A DNA stretch of 55,107 bases from an uncultured Prevotellaceae bacterium (lineage in GTDB: Bacteria; Bacteroidota; Bacteroidia; Bacteroidales; Muribaculaceae). Where the stretch lies: positions 1 to 55,107 of the forward strand of contig CAMVAP010000020.1 in the NCBI GenBank assembly GCA_947165485.1, given 5' to 3'. The position numbers were made by a program, and so were the translations under genes. Within the stretch, counting starts at the first letter, position 1. Each line of letters starts with the position of its first letter. Below, piece after piece: positions 35,627 to 43,602 of this stretch. The notes under the pieces are model-generated. The model was not told the DNA's origin, searched no databases, and was given only the letters and a program-made list of their open reading frames with translations.

Positions 35627-36376
35627 ATGGCATTGAGCGAGAACAAGAAGCGCTGGCTGGCCACCCATCCTGACCTGGGACGGCACCAGTCGATGAAGCG
35701 GCGCCATGACCGCCACGACTACCAGTCGCCCTGCATCTATATGATCACGCTCGCCATCAAGGGGCGACGGCCTCTACTGGGCACCGTCCGTCCCGCCGAC
35801 GAGGGTCATCCACAACCCTGGTTCAACCCCTCTCCATTCGGGGAACGCATCACCGCCTGCTGGCGCGAGATTCCCCAATTCTACCCCCAGGTCAGGTTAC
35901 TCGCCCTGCAGCTCATGCCCGACCACCTGCACGGCATCATCCAGGTCACCGAACGGCTACCACGCCACCTGGGTCACGTCATTAACGGCTTCAAGGTGGG
36001 GTGCAACCGGGTTGCCAGGGGATTGTCGCTGTCACCTCTCTGGGAAGAGGGCTACAATGACCGCATCCTGCAAGGCCGAGGGCAACTCAACACCATGTTC
36101 AAGTACCTCCAAGACAACCCTCGCCGCCTGTGGACCAAGCGCAACCACCCGGAGTTGTTCAAGACACAGCAGGAGGTCATGATTGGCGACCAGAAGGTTA
36201 CCGTGATGGGCAACCGCTTCCTACTCGACAACCCAAACAAAGTGGTGGTGAAGTGCCATCGCGACATGACCGAGGAAGAAAGAGAGCGCACAATCGCCCG
36301 TTTCCTGATGATGGCCCAACGTGGCGCCGTGCTCGTCTCGCCCCGCATCAGCCAGGGCGAGAAAGAAAAGATGTGA
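35627..36376 (+). CDS. REP-associated tyrosine transposase (RAYT), N-terminal part
   Basis: A 249-residue Y1/IS200-like transposase of the RAYT type. The HUH metal motif is in MPDHLHGIIQV (His100, His102), and the likely catalytic Tyr is 160 in FKYLQDNPRRL, matching the family's YxxxNP. RAYT proteins cut single-stranded REP hairpins, and palindromic elements flank this gene on both sides. The frame stops at 36374-36376 right after GEKEKM, while the C-terminal domain found in Bacteroidota relatives continues in the -1 frame (next feature). An extra A in the AAGAAAAG run, or a -1 slip at A_AAG (36367-36370), would explain it. Confidence 0.87.
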   Translation: MALSENKKRWLATHPDLGRHQSMKRRHDRHDYQSPCIYMITLAIKGRRPLLGTVRPADEGHPQPWFNPSPFGERITACWREIPQFYPQVRLLALQLMPDHLHGIIQVTERLPRHLGHVINGFKVGCNRVARGLSLSPLWEEGYNDRILQGRGQLNTMFKYLQDNPRRLWTKRNHPELFKTQQEVMIGDQKVTVMGNRFLLDNPNKVVVKCHRDMTEEERERTIARFLMMAQRGAVLVSPRISQGEKEKM

Positions 36377-36591
36377 TGGACATGATCCAGGAGGCTGGCT
36401 TCCCCTTCATCCAATTGCTCGAGAACGGCTTTTCCCCATTTTGGAAGCCGGGCGGGGAAATGTTCAATGCCTGTGCCAGCGGCCAGGTGCTGCTCGTCGC
36501 CCCGTGGCCTTACCACAGCGACCACCGCACCATCACCCGCGACCAGTGCAACCGCCTCAACGACCTGGCCGCCCTCATCTGCACCATGTGA
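36376..36591 (+). pseudogene. C-terminal part of the RAYT in the -1 frame
   Basis: A 71-residue frame whose ATG overlaps the RAYT stop (TGATG). It reads MDMIQEAGFPFIQLLENGFS, then KPGGEMFNACASGQVLLVAPWP and ends LNDLAALICTM. It resembles the C-terminal section that follows ...SPxxSxGEKxxM in longer Bacteroidota RAYTs of about 320 residues (from memory). Three explanations remain: a one-base insertion that broke the gene, programmed -1 frameshifting, or stop-start reinitiation making a separate small protein. Both halves lack other lesions. Confidence 0.7.
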
Positions 36592-36605
36592 CCGCCATCA
36601 CTAAT

Positions 36606-36750
36606 CAGAGCAAAGCCCTGGCCCACGGGACACGACGACAGTGCGCCTGGCCCCACCAAGCACGCTGCTAGCGCCAGCCTTGCCGGCACCGCACGCCTGG
36701 CCCGCAAGGCACCATGCAGGCTGTCTTGTGGGCCGGGGCTCTGCCCCGGT
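36606..36750. repeat. REP-like palindromic element, right of the transposase
   Basis: About 145 bases in direct orientation relative to the left copy. The 3' half, from AAGGCACCATGCAGGCTGTC to GCTCTGCCCCGG, is nearly identical to the left copy (differences only in CC/TT before GTGGGCC). The 5' part begins AAAGCCCTGGCCCACG. The middle is about 50 bases longer and carries a partly repeated GCGCCTGGCCC/GCCTGGCCC motif. Confidence 0.85.
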
Positions 36751-36752
36751 TT

Positions 36753-38012
36753 TTAAAGATTTTTTCTCCTGAGGGATCTGATCACTTTCCTTACTATCCA
36801 CACTATCAAGCCCAAGATTGAAACAACCACAACCGTGAGGCACAGGAATAGGGGCCAGTGCTTCTTTATGAAATAAAGTTTTATATTTTCACTTTTTACT
36901 ACCATCCAGCCGATTTTTGGAGTCAGCATGTTGGCAGCAGAATCCACTTCGGTTGCGATAAATCCTGCCCAAAGTTCCATGTCCTCCCTATCATATTTGA
37001 ACACAACACGTACCATTTCAGATGGCATCGATGCCCCCATCTCTACGGCCTCACTCGTTTTCCCTTCCTCATCCGGGTAGAGTTTCAAGAACCATCCATC
37101 AAAAACGGTTGGCTCCGTTTCATCGCCGCAACCTCCACCAGCAGCCCTCAGTATATCTTCTCGTATTGTCATGACAATGCATTGCCAAAAATGTTGATTG
37201 GGATGCCCTTCTGCCGCTAGGATGAACTCAGTCAAAATGGGCTCCAATTCCTTGACCCATCCATCCAGACCATACTGGCTAAGTTTCTGTGTCTTTTCAA
37301 GCACACGCTGCCAGTCCTCAGGTGTGCCCTTTAAAGTAATCGAGGGAATACCGCACGTGATATATTCATATGTAAAATAGGATTTCACACTCTCCATCAA
37401 CGTTATCTGCGATGCCACACGTTCAACGGGACCCGTCGTAGAGAAATCGGCAGTAATGACTTGGGCGATGTCGCCTTTGGTGTTCTCTTCTATTTGGGAT
37501 GCAATATCACCTATCATCTTAGGCCAATCAGTATCCTCAAAAAGAAAGTCCTTTCCGTGTACAACAAGTGCCATTTTACCGTCATGGTCGACGAACAGGG
37601 AGCGGAGTTTCTCGGCATGCGCGTTGACATAGCGGGCGAACCCCTGACTGATGAGCAACCATATCATGTCGGGCGACAGCGTGACCGACATGTGTCTGGC
37701 ATAAGCCTTAATCAGTGTTCCGTAGAAAGGACTTTCGTCGCCCTGATACTCAAAGTTATTCTCATTGAAAAAACTTGTGGCGATAATGCGATAACACTTC
37801 CTGTCTTCTTCGGTCATATATTCCGGGTCCGGCAACAAGGATTTTGCGATCTGTTCACCATCGTATAAATCGAACCAGCCGTCAACCGGTTTAAGATTCT
37901 CATCAACCTCAAACGTTATGCTGCCCGGTGACTGAGCAATGATTCTGCCGTCGTTCGCCAGTACCGAGAGCGGGGCAAGAGCCAGCAATAAAAATAAATA
38001 GGTCTTTGCCAT
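36753..38012 (-). CDS. DUF4419-family protein with signal peptide and C-terminal membrane anchor
   Basis: A 419-residue protein from the ATG at 38012. The signal peptide is MAKTYLFLLLALAPLSVLA. The core matches DUF4419, with the segments HMSVTLSPDMIWLLISQGFARYVNAHAEKLR and FSTTGPVERVASQITLMESVKSYF. A single C-terminal transmembrane helix (PLFLCLTVVVVSILGLIVWI) with a basic tail anchors it, so the domain should face the periplasm or outside. Function unknown. Its base composition is clearly lower in GC than the ribosomal genes next to it, which may mean later acquisition. Confidence 0.82.
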   Translation of the reverse strand: MAKTYLFLLLALAPLSVLANDGRIIAQSPGSITFEVDENLKPVDGWFDLYDGEQIAKSLLPDPEYMTEEDRKCYRIIATSFFNENNFEYQGDESPFYGTLIKAYARHMSVTLSPDMIWLLISQGFARYVNAHAEKLRSLFVDHDGKMALVVHGKDFLFEDTDWPKMIGDIASQIEENTKGDIAQVITADFSTTGPVERVASQITLMESVKSYFTYEYITCGIPSITLKGTPEDWQRVLEKTQKLSQYGLDGWVKELEPILTEFILAAEGHPNQHFWQCIVMTIREDILRAAGGGCGDETEPTVFDGWFLKLYPDEEGKTSEAVEMGASMPSEMVRVVFKYDREDMELWAGFIATEVDSAANMLTPKIGWMVVKSENIKLYFIKKHWPLFLCLTVVVVSILGLIVWIVRKVIRSLRRKNL

Positions 38013-38239
38013 AATGTTTAGATTTAAATTGTTAGTGGAAAGCAAAGATATAACTAATTATTTAGAAAACGTGTTTTTATCAATATTATTCTTGTTTTTT
38101 CCCACTTAAAAAAGGAGCTGAAATAGGAGATTGAGGATAAAAATCACAGGAAAAGAAGAAAATGAATTGTTAATTAATCTTAAAAGAAGTGAAATCGAGG
38201 GCATTTTGAGGGGTCGCGGGTTTGAAAAGGAGAAATAAT

Positions 38240-38271
38240 TTTGGTCATGAAAATGAAAAGCAGTACCTTTG
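38240..38271 (+). promoter_or_regulatory. rplM: Promoter of the rplM operon
   Basis: TTTG (38240-38243), 20 bases, TACCTTTG (38264-38271), giving a leader of about 108 bases. The rest of 38013-38239 is AT-rich and appears empty. Confidence 0.75.
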
Positions 38272-38278
38272 CGCGCCG

Positions 38279-38385
38279 ATTATATCCAAAGTATGAGCCC
38301 ATTAGGGCAATGTCGTGTGGGATTTGGCCGTCCCGCAGGGTGTTGCTTGGGCAATTAACTAACTATTAATTAGGATTTTAAAAAA
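38279..38385 (+). promoter_or_regulatory. Structured leader of rplM, candidate L13 autoregulatory RNA
   Basis: The leader contains GCCC-ATTA-GGGC (about 38298-38309) and TGTGGGA...TCCCGCA (about 38315-38336) hairpins, plus a later TTGCTTGGGC that could pair with the GCCCA...GCAA region. An L13 leader motif has been described for Bacteroidia; whether this is it was not tested. Confidence 0.45.
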
Positions 38386-38868
38386 GTGGATACTTTAAGT
38401 TACAAAACCATTTCGGCTAACGCCGAAACCGTTCAAAAGGAATGGGTGGTAGTGGATGCTACCGACCAGATCCTGGGTCGCTTGTGCTCCAAGGTGGCTA
38501 AGCTGCTGCGCGGCAAGTACAAGACCAATTACACCCCGCATGTTGACTGCGGTGACAATGTGATCATCATCAACGCCGATAAGGCCAAGATGACTGGCAA
38601 GAAGTGGACCGAGCATCAGTACGTGCGCTACACTGGCTATCCCGGTGGCCAGCGTTTCACGACTCCCGCCGCCCTCCAAGCCAAGAGCGAAAAGAAGAAA
38701 GACCTGCGCAAGGGTATGCACCCCCTGTATCTGCAAGTCATCAAGGGCATGCTTCCCAAGAACCGTCTGGGAGCACAGCTGTTGAAGAACGTGCACATCT
38801 ACAATGGTCCCGAGCATCCGCACGAGGCCCAGCAGCCCAAAGTTATTGACATTAACAAACTGAAATAA
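38386..38868 (+). CDS. rplM: 50S ribosomal protein L13
   Basis: A 160-residue protein starting with GTG at 38386 (MDTLSYKTISANAETVQKEW). The Bacteroidota N-terminal form and the core WVVVDATDQILGRLCSKVAKLL, VDCGDNVIIINADK and RYTGYPGGQR are diagnostic. The first gene of the rplM-rpsI-rpsB-tsf unit, 5 bases before rpsI. A strong promoter and a structured leader precede it, which suggests autoregulation. Confidence 0.98.
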   Translation: MDTLSYKTISANAETVQKEWVVVDATDQILGRLCSKVAKLLRGKYKTNYTPHVDCGDNVIIINADKAKMTGKKWTEHQYVRYTGYPGGQRFTTPAALQAKSEKKKDLRKGMHPLYLQVIKGMLPKNRLGAQLLKNVHIYNGPEHPHEAQQPKVIDINKLK

Positions 38869-38873
38869 GAAGT

Positions 38874-39260
38874 ATGGAACAGATTAATGCAGTAGGTCGC
38901 CGCAAAGCCGCTATCGCTCGCGTGTATGTGAAAGAAGGTACTGGCGTCATCACAGTGAACAAGCGTCCGTTGGACAACTACTTCCCCAACCCCATCCTGC
39001 AATACATCGTTAAGCAGCCGCTTACCACGCTGGAAGTTGCCGAGAAGTATGACATCAAGGTTAACCTCGTCGGTGGTGGTTACAAGGGACAGGCCGAGGC
39101 CCTGCGTCTCGCTATCGCCCGCGCCCTGGTGAAGATCAACCCCGAGGACAAGAGCGCACTGCGCAAGGAGGGCTTCATGACCCGCGACCCGCGTGCTGTA
39201 GAGCGCAAGAAACCCGGTCAGCCCAAGGCCCGCAAGAGATTCCAGTTCAGCAAGCGCTAA
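38874..39260 (+). CDS. rpsI: 30S ribosomal protein S9
   Basis: A 128-residue protein with the S9 signature (INAVGRRKAAIARVYVKEGTG at the N terminus, GGGYKGQAEALRLAIARALVK in the middle) and the C-terminal basic tail ending KARKRFQFSKR that reaches the P site. It follows rplM after 5 bases. A 200-base gap with a hairpin separates it from rpsB. Confidence 0.98.
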   Translation: MEQINAVGRRKAAIARVYVKEGTGVITVNKRPLDNYFPNPILQYIVKQPLTTLEVAEKYDIKVNLVGGGYKGQAEALRLAIARALVKINPEDKSALRKEGFMTRDPRAVERKKPGQPKARKRFQFSKR

Positions 39261-39370
39261 TCGCCGCATGACGACGGTCCACGACGTGTCGTGGCCGATG
39301 CTTGCTATACATTATATAATAGGTCACACCCTACGAGCTGGGGCAAGCCTATTGAAGAGTTTAGTATCCA

Positions 39371-39416
39371 AATCGCATAGACTCACACTGGGAACTGCGG
39401 TGGCTACTATGCGATT
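39371..39416 (+). promoter_or_regulatory. Stem-loop in the rpsI-rpsB intergenic leader
   Basis: A perfect 10-base inverted repeat (AATCGCATAG / CTATGCGATT) encloses 26 bases, 45 bases before the rpsB ATG. The whole gap 39261-39460 has no frame. No clear TAnnTTTG promoter was found, so this is probably read-through RNA, a candidate S2-binding control element. Confidence 0.5.
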
Positions 39417-39460
39417 GATTCAGTCGAACGTAAACATTTTATTAAAAAACAAACAAAACA

Positions 39461-40294
39461 ATGCAGACACCTAAATTTGACCAACTGCTGGAGGCTACTT
39501 GCCACTTTGGTCACCTCAAACGCAAATGGAACCCCGCTATGGCGCCCTACATCTTCATGGAGCGTAACGGTATCCACATCATCGACTTATACAAGACCAG
39601 CGCCAAGCTGGAAGAGGCAGCTAACGCACTGAAGAATATCGCCAAGAGCGGTAAGCGCGTGCTGTTTGTTGCCACCAAGAAGCAGGCCAAGGACGTCACT
39701 AAGGAGCGTGCCATGAGCGTTGATATGCCCTACGTTATTGAGCGTTGGCCCGGCGGTATGCTGACCAACTTCACCACCATCCGCAAGGCTGTGAAGAAGA
39801 TGGACACCATCGACAAGATGGAAACCGACGGCACAATGGCCAACATGTCCAAGCGCGAGAAGCTGCAGCTCAGCCGCCAGCGCGCCAAGTTGGAGAAGAA
39901 CCTGGGTTCCATCAAGAACCTGAACCGTCTTCCCAGCGCACTGTTCGTGGTTGACGTGCTCAAGGAGCACATCGCTGTTGCCGAGGCTAACCGTCTGGGT
40001 ATCCCCGTGTTTGGTATCGTGGACACCAACAGTGACCCCAGCAACGTTGACTTTGTGATCCCCGCCAACGACGACGCCAGCAAGTCAATCGACATCATCC
40101 TGGCTACCGTGTGCGAGGCTATCAAGGAAGGTCTGGAAGAGCGCAAGGTTGAGCAGATCGACAACAAGGACGCCGAGGCCGAGACCGAGGAGGCAAAAGA
40201 GGCTCCCAAGCCCCGCCGCCAGCGCGTTCGTCGCCCCGCTGCCGCTGCCGATGAGGCTCCCAAGGCTGAAGAGGCTCCCAAAGCAGAGGAATAA
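39461..40294 (+). CDS. rpsB: 30S ribosomal protein S2
   Basis: A 277-residue S2 protein with the diagnostic CHFGHLKRKWNPAMAPYIF near the N terminus and LFVVDVLKEHIAVAEANRLGIPVFGIVDTNSDP. After the normal end comes an extension of about 40 residues rich in Glu, Ala, Pro and Lys (EAKEAPKPRRQRVRRP, then repeats of EAPKAEE), found in variable length in Bacteroidales S2. It pairs with the downstream tsf, as in most bacteria. Confidence 0.98.
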   Translation: MQTPKFDQLLEATCHFGHLKRKWNPAMAPYIFMERNGIHIIDLYKTSAKLEEAANALKNIAKSGKRVLFVATKKQAKDVTKERAMSVDMPYVIERWPGGMLTNFTTIRKAVKKMDTIDKMETDGTMANMSKREKLQLSRQRAKLEKNLGSIKNLNRLPSALFVVDVLKEHIAVAEANRLGIPVFGIVDTNSDPSNVDFVIPANDDASKSIDIILATVCEAIKEGLEERKVEQIDNKDAEAETEEAKEAPKPRRQRVRRPAAAADEAPKAEEAPKAEE

Positions 40295-40339
40295 TTCCCA
40301 ACAATAACAACTAACCAATTAGTTAATTTAAACAGAATT

Positions 40340-41335
40340 ATGGCTGTAACCATCAATGACATCAAGAAACTGCGCGACATGACTGGCGCAGGCTTGAGCG
40401 ACTGCAAGAAGGCGCTCATCGAGAGCGACAACGACATCACCAAGGCTATGGAGCTGATCCGCAAGCGTGGTCAGGCTATCGCCGCCAAGCGTGAAGACCG
40501 TCAGGCAGCTCAGGGCATCGCCATCGGTAAGACCGACGGCAAGTTCGCTGCTATCATCGCACTCAAGTGTGAGACCGACTTTGTTGCCAAGAACGAGAAG
40601 TTTGTCACCCTCGCCAAGAGCATCCTGGACCTCGCAATGGCCCAGAAGCCCGCAAACCTCGACGAGCTCAACGCCCTCCAGATGGACGGCAAGAGCGTGA
40701 GCGAGCAGATCACCGCCCTGAGTGGTATCACTGGCGAGAAGATGGAATTGGGCGCCTATGAGTGCCTGAATGCCCCCTCGACCGTCGTTTACAACCACTT
40801 CAACGGTATGCTGGCAGCAGCAGTTGCCTTCAACCAGGAGAACGTGGCTGAGGACGTAGCCAAGGCTATAGCCATGCAGGTTGCCTCGATGAACCCCATC
40901 AAGGCCACCCGCGAGCAGATTCCCCAGGAGACCATCGACGAGGAGCTGCGCATGGCTGTTGACAAGACCCGTGCCGAGCAGGTGAGCAAGGCCGTTGAGA
41001 ACGCCTTGAAGAAGGCTGGTTTCAACCCCTACTACTGCGCTACCGAGGAGCATCGTGACGAGGCCATCCGCAAGGGTTACATGACCGAGGCACAGGTTGC
41101 CGAGGCCCTGAAGCTCATGGACGACACCGCCAAGCAGAAGGAGGCTAACATGCCCGAGCAGATGATCCAGAACATCGCTCAAGGTCGCCTGAACAAGTTC
41201 TATCAGGAGAACGTCCTGATGGAGCAGGTTTACGAGGCTGGCGAGAACAAGGAGACTGTTGCACAGTTCCTCGCTGCCGCCGACAAGGACCTCAAGGCCA
41301 TCGATCTGAAGCGCGTCAACCTCAACGTTGACTAA
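40340..41335 (+). CDS. tsf: Elongation factor Ts
   Basis: A 331-residue EF-Ts, the EF-Tu nucleotide exchange factor. The N-terminal UBA-like module reads INDIKKLRDMTGAGLSDCKKAL, and the core has the TDFVAKNEKF (T-D-F-V) contact motif near residue 80. It lies 45 bases after rpsB and ends with a strong terminator at 41363-41398. Length is usual for the class. Confidence 0.98.
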   Translation: MAVTINDIKKLRDMTGAGLSDCKKALIESDNDITKAMELIRKRGQAIAAKREDRQAAQGIAIGKTDGKFAAIIALKCETDFVAKNEKFVTLAKSILDLAMAQKPANLDELNALQMDGKSVSEQITALSGITGEKMELGAYECLNAPSTVVYNHFNGMLAAAVAFNQENVAEDVAKAIAMQVASMNPIKATREQIPQETIDEELRMAVDKTRAEQVSKAVENALKKAGFNPYYCATEEHRDEAIRKGYMTEAQVAEALKLMDDTAKQKEANMPEQMIQNIAQGRLNKFYQENVLMEQVYEAGENKETVAQFLAAADKDLKAIDLKRVNLNVD

Positions 41336-41362
41336 TTCTCAATCGAGATACAACAACATGGT

Positions 41363-41399
41363 GAGTGCCAGCAGAGATTCTGCTGGCACTCGCTTTTTT
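41363..41399 (+). terminator. Rho-independent terminator after tsf
   Basis: A 13-base perfect stem (GAGTGCCAGCAGA / TCTGCTGGCACTC), 3-base loop, then GCTTTTTT. Confidence 0.93.
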
Positions 41400-41430
41400 C
41401 AAGGAAATCAACTTTTTAGGGCCTATTGCA

Positions 41431-41460
41431 TTGCCAGTTGTAAAAATTGTTGTATCTTTG
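41431..41460 (+). promoter_or_regulatory. rplY: Promoter of rplY
   Basis: TTG (41431-41433), 19 bases, TATCTTTG (41453-41460). It gives an unusually long leader of about 155 bases before the ATG at 41622, in which no frame was seen. Confidence 0.65.
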
Positions 41461-41621
41461 CCCCGCTTTTTTGAAGTTTCCATAAACTTGGCTGCATTTC
41501 GGCAAATCGAACAGGCTCATTAGCACTCGGTTTGCACAAGTTTTCCAGTGTGATGGGAAATTAAAGGAAGCGTTTTTTACGAACCAATTACTTTAATTTT
41601 GAGTAACACAACCAATTAAAA

Positions 41622-42314
41622 ATGAAGACTTTTCAATTGAACGCAGAGGCTCGCACTGACCTCGGCAAGAAGGCCGCTAAGGCGCTCCGCAAGGAGAACA
41701 AGATTCCCGTTGTCCTGAATGGTGGCAAGCTCGTTGACCTCGACAAGGACGGCAAGTACAATGGCAAGCTGCTCGCTGGTGAGAAGGTGATTCCCGTAGG
41801 CCGTGACGGTAAGGGTATCATCACCACCGACCTGGTAGTGAACTTTTCAGACGTTCGCAAGTTGATCTACAGCACCGACGTGTATGTAATCGACCTGACC
41901 TACGACGGCCAGACCCGCAAGGCTGTCTTGAAGGATCTGCAGTTCCACCCCGTTAGCGACGCTGTTCTCCACATCGACCTCCTGGAGGTAACCGAGGACA
42001 AGCCCGTTGTTGTTCAGATTCCCGTGCATCTCGAGGGTCACGCTGTCGGTGTTAAGGCCGGTGGTAAGCTCTACCTGAGCATGAAGAAGGTAAGGGTTAA
42101 AGGTCTGTACAAGGACATTCCCGAGACCATCCTGCTCAACGTTGACGCTCTGGAGATTGGCAAGACCATCAAGGTTCGCGACTGCCACTTTGACAACTAC
42201 GAGTTGGTTAACGCTAAGGATCTGGTTATCGCTGGTGTACGCGCCACCCGTAACTCGGCTGCTGCTGCTACCGAGGAAGGTGAGGAAGGCGAAGGCGAGG
42301 CCGCTGCCGAGTAA
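41622..42314 (+). CDS. rplY: 50S ribosomal protein L25/general stress protein Ctc
   Basis: A 230-residue long-form L25 (CTC): the 5S-binding N-terminal domain ([32 protein letters not shown]) plus the C-terminal beta domain. It ends in an Ala/Glu-rich tail ([13 protein letters not shown]). It is followed after 53 bases by pth, a common pairing. Confidence 0.96.
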   Translation: MKTFQLNAEARTDLGKKAAKALRKENKIPVVLNGGKLVDLDKDGKYNGKLLAGEKVIPVGRDGKGIITTDLVVNFSDVRKLIYSTDVYVIDLTYDGQTRKAVLKDLQFHPVSDAVLHIDLLEVTEDKPVVVQIPVHLEGHAVGVKAGGKLYLSMKKVRVKGLYKDIPETILLNVDALEIGKTIKVRDCHFDNYELVNAKDLVIAGVRATRNSAAAATEEGEEGEGEAAAE

Positions 42315-42367
42315 TCATCATCGACTGTCTGGTGCCAGTCACCAGAATAGTACACGATCAACGACCT

Positions 42368-42931
42368 ATGAAGTATCTCATTGTTGGCCTGGGAAACATT
42401 GGTTCAGAATACCAGGGTACCCGCCACAACATAGGATTTACAATATTGGATGCACTCGCCGAGGCATCCAATATTGTTTTCTCGACCCAACGCTACGGCG
42501 CTGTGGCCGAGATGCGCCTCAAGAACCAGCAGCTAGTACTGTTGAAGCCGTCCACCTACATGAACCTGAGTGGCGACGCAGTGCGCTACTGGATGCTCAA
42601 GGAACACATCGACCTGGACCACCTGCTGGTGATTGTAGATGACATCGCTCTACCCTTTGGGCAAATACGCATCCGTCCCAAGGGTGCCGACGGCGGTCAC
42701 AACGGCTTGAAAAGCATCAACGAGATGCTGCAGAGCCAGCAATGGGCGCGCTTGCGTTTTGGCATCGGGAACGACTTCCCCCCTGGAGCCCAAGTGGATT
42801 ATGTACTGGGCTACCCCACCCCCGAGGAGCTATCTATTCTCCCCGACCGCGCCAAGGTTGCCGTGGATGCCATCAAGGCCTTCTGCCTCTCGGGCGTGAC
42901 CTTTGCGATGAACAATTATAATAATAAATAG
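42368..42931 (+). CDS. pth: Peptidyl-tRNA hydrolase
   Basis: A 187-residue Pth from the ATG at 42368 ([24 protein letters not shown]). An upstream in-frame start adds 12 residues with no match. The catalytic His is in TRHNIGF (about residue 20), with the Asn-binding site MNLSG and the [10 protein letters not shown] motif. It recycles peptidyl-tRNA dropped from ribosomes. Its stop codon runs straight into the 15-unit heptamer array. Confidence 0.97.
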   Translation: MKYLIVGLGNIGSEYQGTRHNIGFTILDALAEASNIVFSTQRYGAVAEMRLKNQQLVLLKPSTYMNLSGDAVRYWMLKEHIDLDHLLVIVDDIALPFGQIRIRPKGADGGHNGLKSINEMLQSQQWARLRFGIGNDFPPGAQVDYVLGYPTPEELSILPDRAKVAVDAIKAFCLSGVTFAMNNYNNK

Positions 42932-43035
42932 GCTTTAGGCTTTAGGTTTTAGGTTTTAGGCTTTAGGCTTTAGGCTTTAGGTTCTAGGTTTTAGGCTTTA
43001 GGTTTTAGGTTTTAGGCTTTAGGCTTTAGGTTTTA
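42931..43035. repeat. Heptamer array GGCTTTA/GGTTTTA, 15 units
   Basis: Fifteen consecutive 7-base units GGYTTTA (one unit GGTTCTA) begin at the last base of the pth stop codon and end 23 bases before the S4-protein gene. The same unit occurs in inverted map orientation at 27281-27321, also right after a stop codon. Confidence 0.95.
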
Positions 43036-43058
43036 GTTAAGAGATTGATTACTGCACA

Positions 43059-43571
43059 ATGAAGGAAGTGAGAATCGACAAGTGGCTGTGGGCCACACGC
43101 GTGTTCAAGACACGCACCATCGCCACCACGGCGTGTAAGCTGGGTCGCGTGACCATCGGCGGCATGACGGTAAAGCCGTCACATGGCATCAAGGTGGGCG
43201 ACCGCATCGATGTGCGCAAGCCGCCCGTTACTTACTCCTTTGAGGTCATCGGTCTGCTCAACAACCGAGTGGGCGCCAAACTCGTCCCCCTCTACCTGAA
43301 GAATGTGACCAGCGCCGACCAGTTGCGCCTGCTGGAGATGGTGAAGATCGACGGATTTGTCAACCGCCAGCGAGGCATGGGCCGCCCCACCAAGAAGGAA
43401 GGCCGTGAGCTGCAAGAGTTCACCGATGATGCTTTCTTTGGCTTTGATGACCCGATGCCACTGGATGATGCCTTTGACTGGGAAGAGGAGGAGAATCCCC
43501 TGTGGACACAGGACGACGAGGAGCGCCTGAATGCCGACATCGAGCGCCAGAAGAAGAACCATCAATCTTGA
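43059..43571 (+). CDS. S4-domain RNA-binding protein (Hsp15-like)
   Basis: A 170-residue protein with an N-terminal S4 domain (RIDKWLWATRVFKTRTIATTACKLGRVTIGG), like Hsp15/HslR, which binds free 50S subunits carrying nascent chains. After about residue 110 follows a long acidic tail (FGFDDPMPLDDAFDWEEEE), as in Bacteroidota members. Next to pth, which makes a role in stalled-ribosome recovery sensible, though this is inferred. Confidence 0.88.
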   Translation: MKEVRIDKWLWATRVFKTRTIATTACKLGRVTIGGMTVKPSHGIKVGDRIDVRKPPVTYSFEVIGLLNNRVGAKLVPLYLKNVTSADQLRLLEMVKIDGFVNRQRGMGRPTKKEGRELQEFTDDAFFGFDDPMPLDDAFDWEEEENPLWTQDDEERLNADIERQKKNHQS

Positions 43572-43602
43572 TGATGCGCCCTCATCGTCAAGATAAAAAG
43601 TG

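Noticed and set aside
36376-36591. An independent small gene downstream of the transposase
   Set aside because: Its sequence reads as the missing C-terminal domain of the transposase, so a split gene is the simpler explanation, although reinitiation is not excluded.
42931-43035. Telomere-like repeat indicating a chromosome end
   Set aside because: Bacterial genes continue normally on both sides; it is an internal array.
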